This document shows positions 1-5,327 of a stretch of 5,327 nucleotides of DNA, piece by piece. The notes under the pieces were generated by a model. The model had not been told where the DNA came from, made no database searches, and saw only the letters and a list, made by a program, of their open reading frames with translations. How positions within the stretch are numbered: the stretch's first letter is position 1; each line of letters begins with the position of its first letter. The DNA lies in NCBI GenBank assembly GCA_016763045.1, contig JAESUN010000207.1, forward strand, positions 1 to 5,327, in the 5' to 3' direction. The DNA is from Opitutaceae bacterium (GTDB lineage: Bacteria; Verrucomicrobiota; Verrucomicrobiia; Opitutales; Opitutaceae). The position numbers and the translations under genes were made by a program.

Positions 1-32
1 TAAAATCACACTCGAAACAGCTTGCGATTTTA
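1..32. repeat. Inverted repeat at the window's left edge
   Basis: TAAAATC (1-7) pairs perfectly with GATTTTA (26-32) across an 18-base loop and is followed by a T-rich stretch (TTTATT, 36-41). The left arm touches the window edge, so the stem may be longer. It could be the terminator of an upstream gene. A second short stem, TATGC (31-35) with GCATA (42-46), overlaps it by two bases, so both cannot form together. Confidence 0.3.
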
Positions 33-56
33 TGCTTTATTGCATAGGTTTTCAGC

Positions 57-344
57 ATGAAAGGTGATCCTATCCTCTACGTTAGACGGGGGTGTAATTG
101 GTGCCGCGAAGCGCGTAACTTTTTTGCGACACACGGGATTTCAATGGACATCCGCGATGTGGATGAAGATTACGTCCACCTGAAACGTCTAACGGAAGTA
201 AGCGGACAAGCAAACACCCCTACTTTCGAATTGGATGACTTTATCATATCTGACTTTAATGTGGCTGAACTGATCGAAGAGCTCGATGAATTCCCTTACA
301 TAAAAAGTAAGCTGGGGATTCAGGACGACGAACCTCTGGGCTGA
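57..344 (+). CDS. Glutaredoxin-like thiol-disulfide oxidoreductase
   Basis: This 95-residue protein has the length and layout of a monomeric glutaredoxin, a small cytoplasmic thioredoxin-fold protein that reduces disulfides or glutathione mixed disulfides. The first strand (ILYVRRG, residues 6-12) leads into the redox motif C13-N-W-C16. The cis-proline signature T54-P55 precedes the next strand (TFELDDF). The segment SDFNVAEL (65-72) sits where glutaredoxins hold the glutathione-contacting turn before the last helix. The acidic tail after residue 85 is probably disordered. The start is firm: an in-frame TAG at 45-47 lies upstream with no other start codon between. Only a weak AGGT (46-49) precedes the ATG. 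CNWC differs from the classical CPYC, so the substrate (glutathione, a thioredoxin-like partner, or arsenate or ribonucleotide reductase) cannot be assigned. The next gene starts 66 bases downstream on the same strand, so co-transcription is possible. Confidence 0.85.
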   Translation: MKGDPILYVRRGCNWCREARNFFATHGISMDIRDVDEDYVHLKRLTEVSGQANTPTFELDDFIISDFNVAELIEELDEFPYIKSKLGIQDDEPLG

Positions 345-368
345 TTCACAAAGCAAAACCTATTCGTT

Positions 369-388
369 TTCTGCTGGATTCTGCTGGG
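369..388 (+). repeat. 10-bp tandem duplication between the glutaredoxin-like gene and the transporter gene
   Basis: TTCTGCTGGA (369-378) is followed directly by TTCTGCTGGG (379-388). This is two copies of a 10-base unit that differ at one base, within the 66-base gap. It could be a tandem binding site one helical turn apart or a small slippage duplication. No known operator is recognised. Confidence 0.4.
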
Positions 389-410
389 GCTTTACGTATA
401 AACACTAGCA

Positions 411-1553
411 ATGCCTGAGCCGATAACGTCTTTTTTTTCCCCTAAGCAACAAAAGATCATCGGTATTGCCGCGAGTCTGGCCTCTTTCCTTCTTATCACT
501 GGCTTGCTCGTTTTCATTGCGAGCATCTTATCCAAAGCAGTCGGAACATTTTCAGGACTTCTCTGGCCTTTAGCTGTTGCAGGTATAACGGCTCTCATGC
601 TCCGGCCTGTTGTCGGAGTGATCGAACGCAACCTGCATACCAGTCGGATCTTTAGCGTCATTATTCTCTTCAGTGTTTTTTCTATCTCCGTCCTGGCATT
701 CATCCTCAGTTTCCTCCCCTCTCTTATTACACAACTGATCGGACTTATCGATGAAATGCCCAGCATATGGAATCGAGCAATCACCGCCTTCCGGGAAACT
801 TACCCGGACTGGGTGGAGGCTTATAACCGACAAATAGAAAACGAAACCATTCGCAATTTAATCAATGGGATTCGCGACAACCTAAAGGAACTCGTCAGTT
901 CGCTTTCTCCAAATCTAAAAGCCGCGGGAAATCAAGTATTGGGCATTTTTGGTGTCGCGACAGGCCTAGCCATCATCCCCGTCTATCTCTTTTTCTTTCT
1001 ACTCTCTGACGAAGACCCGACCAAAAGGCTTCCAGAAAACCTTCCCTTCCTAAAAGATTCAACCCGCGATGACCTCGTTTTCCTCATACAGGAATTCATC
1101 AGCATCATCGTTTCCTTTTTCCGGGGCCAGCTACTCATAGGACTGATCATGGGGGCGCTTCTTTCTATCGGTTTCTGGATTATCGGGCTCAAATTCGCCA
1201 TCATCCTAGGAATGAGTATTGGACTGCTCAATGTGGTTCCTTATCTAGGAACAATCCTCGGACTCGTTTTCACCATGCCAACGGCTTACCTGCAGCCCGA
1301 AGGCGGATTCTCCCTACTAGGATTTTCCCTTCTCGTCTTTGTCATTGTGCAAATCATTGAAAGCTACTTGCTCACACCCAAGATAATGGGCAAACAAACA
1401 GGCCTTCACCCCGTCACCATCATCATCGCTATCTTTTTCTGGGGAACAGCTCTGGGAGGTATCCTGGGAATGGTTCTCGCGATCCCCCTAACCGCCTTCT
1501 TCGTAACCGTCTGGAGACTTGGCAAACGTAAATACTTTGCCGCAATCGTCTAA
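411..1553 (+). CDS. AI-2E family transporter (TqsA/PerM-like membrane protein)
   Basis: This 380-residue polytopic inner-membrane protein belongs to the AI-2E transporter family. Members export autoinducer-2 (TqsA), act as Na+/H+ antiporters or have unknown cargo, so the substrate here is open. The architecture matches the family. Hydrophobic segments lie near 15-40, 46-70 and 79-105. A polar, probably extracytoplasmic, helical stretch covers about 110-172. Further membrane segments lie near 176-198, 231-258, 260-290, 301-320 and 333-366. Family landmarks are FRGQLLIG (237-244), GLLNVVPYLG (271-280), the Q-x-x-E-x-x-x-L-x-P pattern at 314-323 and GGILGMVLAIPL (349-360). Length is normal. The in-frame TAA at 399-401 leaves this ATG as the only nearby start. 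No Shine-Dalgarno sequence is visible, but TATAAA (397-402) lies just upstream. doxX follows after 24 bases. Confidence 0.93.
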   Translation: MPEPITSFFSPKQQKIIGIAASLASFLLITGLLVFIASILSKAVGTFSGLLWPLAVAGITALMLRPVVGVIERNLHTSRIFSVIILFSVFSISVLAFILSFLPSLITQLIGLIDEMPSIWNRAITAFRETYPDWVEAYNRQIENETIRNLINGIRDNLKELVSSLSPNLKAAGNQVLGIFGVATGLAIIPVYLFFFLLSDEDPTKRLPENLPFLKDSTRDDLVFLIQEFISIIVSFFRGQLLIGLIMGALLSIGFWIIGLKFAIILGMSIGLLNVVPYLGTILGLVFTMPTAYLQPEGGFSLLGFSLLVFVIVQIIESYLLTPKIMGKQTGLHPVTIIIAIFFWGTALGGILGMVLAIPLTAFFVTVWRLGKRKYFAAIV

Positions 1554-1570
1554 GATAGCTCCACAACCCA

Positions 1571-1576
1571 TATAAT
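1571..1576 (+). promoter_or_regulatory. Possible -10 element touching the doxX start
   Basis: A perfect TATAAT lies one base before the doxX ATG. If it works as a -10 box, transcription would begin about seven bases downstream, past this ATG, and the internal ATG at 1599 would become the start. No convincing -35 box is found 16-18 bases upstream, so it may simply be an A+T-rich coincidence. Confidence 0.2.
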
Positions 1577-1577
1577 C

Positions 1578-1994
1578 ATGACCCTAAGCCTTTCATTTAT
1601 GGATAGATTCTCTGCCTTTGGCCTTCTCATTTTACGCGCCGGTATCGGTGCCATGATCGCTTTTCACGGCTATCCAAAATTTATGGGAGGCGTTGAAACC
1701 TGGGAAAAAGTCGGCCAAGCCATGACTTTCATCGGAATGGACTACGTACCCGTCTTTTGGGGATTCTGCGCAGCCGTTATCGAATTCTTTGGAGGCATCG
1801 CCCTCATCCTTGGACTCTTTACCCGGCTAAGCTCCTTTCTGCTTTGTTTAGTAATGGCAGTTGCCACAACAATGCATTTCTCAATCGGTGACGGCATGGC
1901 AAAAGCCGATCACCCCATCGAAATGGGTATTGTCTTTTTAGCCCTCTTTATCATGGGGCCAGGAAGATACAGTATCGATCGCAAGCTAGGCTAA
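1578..1994 (+). CDS. DoxX family membrane protein
   Basis: This 138-residue protein of the DoxX/YphA type has four predicted membrane helices, near 11-29, 57-80, 83-100 and 113-127. Family hallmarks are the first-helix pattern R20-A-G-I-G with F29-H-G-Y-P-K-F, then E69-F-F-G-G-I-A-L-I-L-G-L-F-T-R, and a final helix ending in GPGRYSIDRKL. Family members are small inner-membrane proteins linked variously to thiosulfate or quinone oxidation, thiol stress and detoxification. No specific reaction can be given here. The glutaredoxin two genes upstream makes a redox-stress role conceivable, which is inference. The frame is the same as that of the upstream transporter, and only eight sense codons separate that gene's TAA from this ATG, so the start cannot lie farther upstream. 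A second in-frame ATG (1599-1601, residue 8) is a possible alternative start. The stop overlaps the convergent sixA stop. Confidence 0.9.
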   Translation: MTLSLSFMDRFSAFGLLILRAGIGAMIAFHGYPKFMGGVETWEKVGQAMTFIGMDYVPVFWGFCAAVIEFFGGIALILGLFTRLSSFLLCLVMAVATTMHFSIGDGMAKADHPIEMGIVFLALFIMGPGRYSIDRKLG

Positions 1995-2485
1995 CCCAAC
2001 TTCTTCGGATACGTAAAGAGAAGCAGGTTTCCCGACCCTTCTCTAATATCCGACCAGTGATCGACCCTAAAGCCTATCACTGCGACACCACATGTGGGCA
2101 CATTATCCACACCACATTGAGTCAGCCCATTCAGAAAATCAGTTATGGCAGGGTTGTGCCCGACCAGCATAATTTTATCCAAGCCACCCTCAACGCCCTG
2201 CACCAACTCAAGTAAGGTTTCGACTTCAGCTTGGAAGATATCCTCTGACACAAGTATTTGGGACTGATCATAGCCTATTTCCGAAGCAATCACTTCAGCA
2301 GTCGTCTTTGCTCGAACCGCTGAACTACTCATAATCAGCTGTGGTGTCACATTCTGCTCCGCCAGCTCTTTGCCCATTTGTAGGGCATCCTTCTGACCTC
2401 GGTCAGCCAGAGTGCGTTCATGATCAACTTGATCATAATCTCCCCAACCGGATTTGGCATGTCGCACAAGATAGAGTATTTTCAT
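1991..2485 (-). CDS. sixA: SixA-type phosphohistidine phosphatase (histidine phosphatase superfamily)
   Basis: This 164-residue single-domain protein belongs to the SixA branch of the histidine phosphatase superfamily. These are small cytoplasmic enzymes that remove phosphate from phosphohistidine on signalling or phosphotransfer proteins; the target here is unknown. The N-terminus KILYLVRHAKS carries the catalytic R8-H9. L26-A-D-R-G is the family segment after the first loop, S53-S-S-A-V-R58 supplies the second active-site arginine, and V108-G-H110-N-P holds the second catalytic histidine. Length is typical for SixA. The start is the ATG at 2483-2485, because the catalytic strand begins at once. 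The frame stays open upstream to a TTG at 2642-2644, but that 53-codon extension shows no recognisable domain and would run through a terminator-like hairpin. No Shine-Dalgarno sequence is seen (CTCTCTTCCTT precedes the ATG). The gene converges on doxX and diverges from polA. Confidence 0.9.
   Translation of the reverse strand: MKILYLVRHAKSGWGDYDQVDHERTLADRGQKDALQMGKELAEQNVTPQLIMSSSAVRAKTTAEVIASEIGYDQSQILVSEDIFQAEVETLLELVQGVEGGLDKIMLVGHNPAITDFLNGLTQCGVDNVPTCGVAVIGFRVDHWSDIREGSGNLLLFTYPKKLG
2006..2052. repeat. Nested inverted repeat at the doxX/sixA convergence
   Basis: CGGATA (2006-2011) pairs with TATCCG (2047-2052). Inside it, AGAGAAG (2017-2023) pairs with CTTCTCT (2038-2044) around a 14-base loop. 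This makes a 13-pair stem with one asymmetric internal loop. It begins 12 bases after the doxX stop and lies in the last codons of sixA. A hairpin here could stop or protect the ends of both converging transcripts. No T-run follows on either strand, so it is not a classical intrinsic terminator. Confidence 0.45.
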
Positions 2486-2525
2486 AAGGAAGAGAGATTC
2501 TTGAACATCCGTCTTTTCGAGACTC

Positions 2526-2545
2526 AAACCAAACCTAACCAAGCC
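2526..2545. repeat. Degenerate 5-bp tandem repeat upstream of sixA
   Basis: Four adjacent units, AAACC, AAACC, TAACC and AAGCC, lie in the sixA-polA intergenic region. On the - strand they give four GG pairs with three-base spacers, beginning about 44 bases upstream of the sixA ATG. The repeat could be a regulator site or a weak two-layer G-quadruplex, or it could be chance. Confidence 0.35.
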
Positions 2546-2597
2546 TGATAGCAGATCAATGGCTTTCTGAGACCTTAATTTTTCACTCGGATGTAGC

Positions 2598-2626
2598 AAA
2601 AAAGCGATTGTCCCCTTCGACAATCG
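2598..2626 (-). terminator. Intrinsic-terminator-like hairpin reading on the - strand, between polA and sixA
   Basis: CGATTGTC (2605-2612) and GACAATCG (2619-2626) form a perfect 8-pair stem with a 6-base loop. Read on the - strand, the stem is followed one base later by six T's (complement of AAAAAA at 2598-2603), the form of a Rho-independent terminator. On the + strand the A-run comes before the hairpin, so no termination is expected there. The hairpin ends 17 bases before the polA ATG and lies about 110 bases upstream of sixA. Roles it could have are blocking antisense transcription out of polA, attenuation in a long sixA leader, or an operator palindrome for polA. Confidence 0.5.
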
Positions 2627-2643
2627 GCTCTTAGCTAAAGCCA

Positions 2644-5327
2644 ATGCTCCAAAAACTCTTTCTACTCGATGGTATGGCTCTGGCCTACCGAGCGCATTTT
2701 GCCTTTATCACACGGCCCATCGTCAACTCCCAAGGGCTAAACACTTCGGCCATCTACGGATTCACCAATACTCTGCTGGATCTGATCCAAAAGCAGAAAC
2801 CCACCCACATGGCATTGGTCTTCGACACGAGTGCTCCAACGGAACGCCACGAAATCTTCCCCGAATACAAGGCTAACCGTGATGAAATGCCGGAAGACCT
2901 CAGTATCGCCCTCCCGCACCTTCGCCGGATCGCAGAAGCATTTCAAGTGCCTGTACTCACGCTGGATGGCTACGAAGCCGACGATATCATAGGAACACTC
3001 GCTCTGCGTGCTGAAAAGGAGGAGATCACCAGCTATATGGTCACTCCCGATAAAGACTTCGGGCAACTCGTAACGGACAAAACCTTTATCTTTCGACCTT
3101 CTTACAAAGGAGATGCTCCGGAAATACTGGGCGTCAAAGAAGTCTGTGAAAAATGGGGTATCGAGAGGGTTGATCAAGTCATCGATATTCTCGGCCTGGC
3201 TGGAGACTCCGTAGACAATATTCCAGGGGTGCCTGGAGTCGGCCCAAAAACCGCTCAAAAACTGCTCGCTCTTTACGACTCCGTGGAGGGAATCCTTGAG
3301 AACGTTGAGAAACTAAAAGGAAAGCAGAAGGAGAAGTTTGAAAATTTCGCAGACCAAGCTCTGCTATCCAAAAAACTCGCGACCATTAATATCCAGGTCC
3401 CCATCAAAGCCTCTATCGAAGGCTTGATCCTCAAGTCACCTGATATGGATGCGGTGAAAAGCCTGTTTGCCGAGTTTGAGTTTCGAACCCTCACCAAACG
3501 CTTATTTGGCGAAACAGCTCCAGCTCCTATCAAAACACCGGCCAAGGGAGAAACCCTCGACCTTTTTGCCCCCCCACCACCAAGCAAAGAGGAAACAGAA
3601 GAGGCGTCTGCCGATACCGATGGACAGCTCGAGCTCATCTCTGCAACGCCATTTCAGACGATCGAAAATACACCCCATACCTATAAGAGGATAATCACAG
3701 GTGAAGAACGTATCCAATTAGCGGATCAACTAAGCAAAGAAAAGAGTTTTTGTTTTGACACGGAAACAACTAGTTTGATCGCGCGAAAAGCAGACTTGGT
3801 TGGCATTGCCTTTTCACATAAAGCACATGAGGGGTGGTTTGTTCACATATCAACAGACTCAGCCATCGCAGCAAAAGAGTTGGCTCCTTTCAAAACCGTT
3901 TTTGAAAATGCGGGGATTCAAAAAGTCGGACATAATCTCAAATACGATATCGCCGTCCTCAAACACTATGATATTCGTGTCGAAGGACCTCTCTTTGACA
4001 CCATGCTGGCACACTCACTGGTAGAGCCTGAGCAGCGACATAAGATGGATTATTTGGCAGAGACCTGTCTGAACTATTCTCCTATCCCATTCTCTAAACT
4101 CATCGGTGAAGAAAAGGAGAATCTGATCCCTATCACCGAGGCACCTCCTGAGCAACTCGCCGAATACGCCACCGAAGATGCCGATATAACCTGGCAACTC
4201 TACCAACACCTAACTCCACTTCTCAAAGAGTGTGACCAGGAAAAGGTTTTCTATGAGATAGAAGTGCCTCTGATTCGCACGCTGATCGATATGGAAGATG
4301 CGGGCATCTCGATCGATACCGTTATCCTCGGTGAATACTCAAAGGAACTGGCAGCTCATGCAGAAGAAGTCGAAAAGCAAATATTTGAAGAAGTCGGACA
4401 TGAGTTTAATCTAAAGTCCCCAAAACAACTGGGAGAAGTTCTCTTTGAGGAACTCAAACTCATTGAAAAACCCAAAAAGACTCGCACGGGGCAATATGCC
4501 ACCAATGAGCAAATTCTTTCCACTCTAGCTAACGACCACCCTATTATTGCTCGGATACTCGACTACAGAGGCACCGTTAAGCTGAAAAATACTTACGTGG
4601 ATACTCTACCTGGAACAGTTGATCCGACAACAAATCGCATCCACACGACCTTCGGACAACTGCTCACCGCAACGGGTCGACTTCAGTCCAATAGTCCCAA
4701 CCTCCAAAACATTCCTATCCGAACTGAACAGGGTCGAAAAATTCGAAAAGCCTTTATCGCCAAAGATACAGATCATCGACTCATCTCTGCTGACTATTCT
4801 CAAATCGAACTGCGTATCATTGCAGCCCTCAGCAAAGACGAAGGCATGCTCAAAGCGTTTCGGAACAACGAAGACATTCACCTAGCGACTGCCGCGAAGA
4901 TCTACAACGTCAGTCCCGAAGAAGTCACTCGTGAGATGCGCAGCAAGGCCAAAATGGTCAACTTCGGAATCCCCTATGGCATCTCGGCCTTCGGACTGGC
5001 TCAGCGACTTAATATCCCACGAAGGGAAGCCGCTGAATTGATCGAGCAGTATTTCGCTCAATTCTCAGGAATCGCCAACTATATCGAAGAAACACTTTTA
5101 CGCACCCGAAAGCTTGGATATGCAGAAACGGTCACAGGCCGAAAACGTCAGTTGAGAGATATCAATTCCGCCAATCAAACCATGAAAAAAGCGGCAAATC
5201 GCAACGCGATCAATATGCCGATCCAGGGAACAGCTGCAGATATGATCAAACTAGCCATGGCTCATATCCATCAGGAACTCGTCGAAACAAAAATGGCCAC
5301 ACGACTATTGTTGCAAGTCCATGATGA
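2644..5327 (+). CDS. polA: DNA polymerase I, 3' end beyond the window
   Basis: The visible 894 codons encode a complete three-domain Pol I except for roughly the last 40-50 residues. The enzyme removes RNA primers, fills gaps and serves repair. The 5'-nuclease domain (about 1-290) keeps its metal ligands: D9, D61, Y110-E-A-D113-D114, D136/D138 and D188/D191. A helix-hairpin-helix (G195 to A204) follows. The proofreading domain (about 340-535) is intact, with D372-x-E374, N431/D435 and Y508-x-x-x-D512, so 3'-5' exonuclease activity is expected. The polymerase domain has T677-G-R679, catalytic D717 (ADYSQIE), O-helix R766/K770/F774/Y778 and H893-D894 at the window edge. F774 in place of Tyr predicts discrimination against dideoxynucleotides. 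Residue 777 is Pro, which looks unusual. A Pro- and Glu-rich linker (300-332) joins the nuclease halves. The start is fixed by an in-frame TAG at 2632-2634. No Shine-Dalgarno sequence is visible. Confidence 0.98.
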   Translation, partial: MLQKLFLLDGMALAYRAHFAFITRPIVNSQGLNTSAIYGFTNTLLDLIQKQKPTHMALVFDTSAPTERHEIFPEYKANRDEMPEDLSIALPHLRRIAEAFQVPVLTLDGYEADDIIGTLALRAEKEEITSYMVTPDKDFGQLVTDKTFIFRPSYKGDAPEILGVKEVCEKWGIERVDQVIDILGLAGDSVDNIPGVPGVGPKTAQKLLALYDSVEGILENVEKLKGKQKEKFENFADQALLSKKLATINIQVPIKASIEGLILKSPDMDAVKSLFAEFEFRTLTKRLFGETAPAPIKTPAKGETLDLFAPPPPSKEETEEASADTDGQLELISATPFQTIENTPHTYKRIITGEERIQLADQLSKEKSFCFDTETTSLIARKADLVGIAFSHKAHEGWFVHISTDSAIAAKELAPFKTVFENAGIQKVGHNLKYDIAVLKHYDIRVEGPLFDTMLAHSLVEPEQRHKMDYLAETCLNYSPIPFSKLIGEEKENLIPITEAPPEQLAEYATEDADITWQLYQHLTPLLKECDQEKVFYEIEVPLIRTLIDMEDAGISIDTVILGEYSKELAAHAEEVEKQIFEEVGHEFNLKSPKQLGEVLFEELKLIEKPKKTRTGQYATNEQILSTLANDHPIIARILDYRGTVKLKNTYVDTLPGTVDPTTNRIHTTFGQLLTATGRLQSNSPNLQNIPIRTEQGRKIRKAFIAKDTDHRLISADYSQIELRIIAALSKDEGMLKAFRNNEDIHLATAAKIYNVSPEEVTREMRSKAKMVNFGIPYGISAFGLAQRLNIPRREAAELIEQYFAQFSGIANYIEETLLRTRKLGYAETVTGRKRQLRDINSANQTMKKAANRNAINMPIQGTAADMIKLAMAHIHQELVETKMATRLLLQVHD

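Noticed and set aside
392..784. - strand open frame (130 codons) overlapping the transporter start
   Set aside because: Its translation is low-complexity in Arg, Ile and Met with no domain, while the + strand frame encodes a clear AI-2E family protein.
1551..1577. Possible stop-codon read-through fusing the AI-2E transporter to DoxX, as the frames match
   Set aside because: Same-frame adjacency occurs by chance in one of three gene pairs, the stop is TAA, and no read-through context or structure is seen.
57..1994. Three + strand genes as a dedicated quorum-sensing or novel defence operon
   Set aside because: AI-2E family membership does not establish autoinducer transport, no LuxS, Lsr or defence domains are present, and the three genes have common, unrelated family assignments.
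2486..2644. 53-codon N-terminal extension of sixA from TTG at 2644
   Set aside because: SixA proteins begin directly with the strand carrying the RH motif. The extension has no recognisable domain, starts with TTG and overlaps a terminator-like hairpin.
2737..3258. Long - strand open frame (173 codons) inside polA
   Set aside because: It is antisense to the well-conserved 5'-nuclease domain, shows no recognisable motif, and is explained as a shadow of polA codon usage.
3568..3600. Proline-run (CCCCCCCACCACC) as a possible frameshift site in polA
   Set aside because: The frame continues correctly into an intact proofreading domain, and the run encodes a plausible Pro-rich linker. No alternative-frame product is supported.
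4606..4885. Paired + and - open frames within the polymerase domain
   Set aside because: Both lie in other frames of the polA sequence that encodes motif A and its flanks. Neither has a ribosome binding site or a recognisable product.

Overview
The window carries five genes of ordinary bacterial housekeeping or accessory type. No mobile element, CRISPR array, RNA gene or sign of a novel multi-gene system is visible. From left to right it has a small glutaredoxin-like protein, an AI-2E family membrane transporter and a DoxX family membrane protein, all on the + strand. A SixA-type histidine phosphatase follows on the - strand. The 5' 94-95% or so of DNA polymerase I (polA) follows on the + strand and runs off the right edge.

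The organism is a bacterium of moderate base composition. The PolA N-terminus has a sequence style that I associate with Verrucomicrobiota (Opitutae-like) and Bacteroidota, with LLDG, NTSAIYGF and TPDKD as examples. Four of the five starts have no recognisable Shine-Dalgarno sequence and the fifth has only a weak one, which also fits those groups. I lean towards Verrucomicrobiota with modest confidence; this is inference, not a database result.

Layout: bases 1-56 are an upstream leader with two short overlapping inverted repeats. Bases 57-1994 hold the three + strand genes, with a 66-base gap and then a 24-base gap, and may form one operon. They meet sixA tail to tail: the doxX stop TAA and the sixA stop TAG overlap in the four bases CTAA at 1991-1994. 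A nested inverted repeat lies just inside the sixA end. sixA and polA are divergent across a 158-base intergenic region (2486-2643). It holds a terminator-like hairpin that acts on the - strand and a short period-5 repeat. polA fills 2644-5327, and the window ends two bases after the codon of its last catalytic aspartate.

The genes do not form an obvious pathway. The first three suggest redox and membrane or stress functions. sixA and polA look like independent neighbours. The points worth a second look are regulatory or fine-structural: the - strand terminator in the divergent region, the convergent hairpin, sliding-clamp-like motifs in the PolA linker, a proline in the PolA O-helix, and the near absence of ribosome binding sites.
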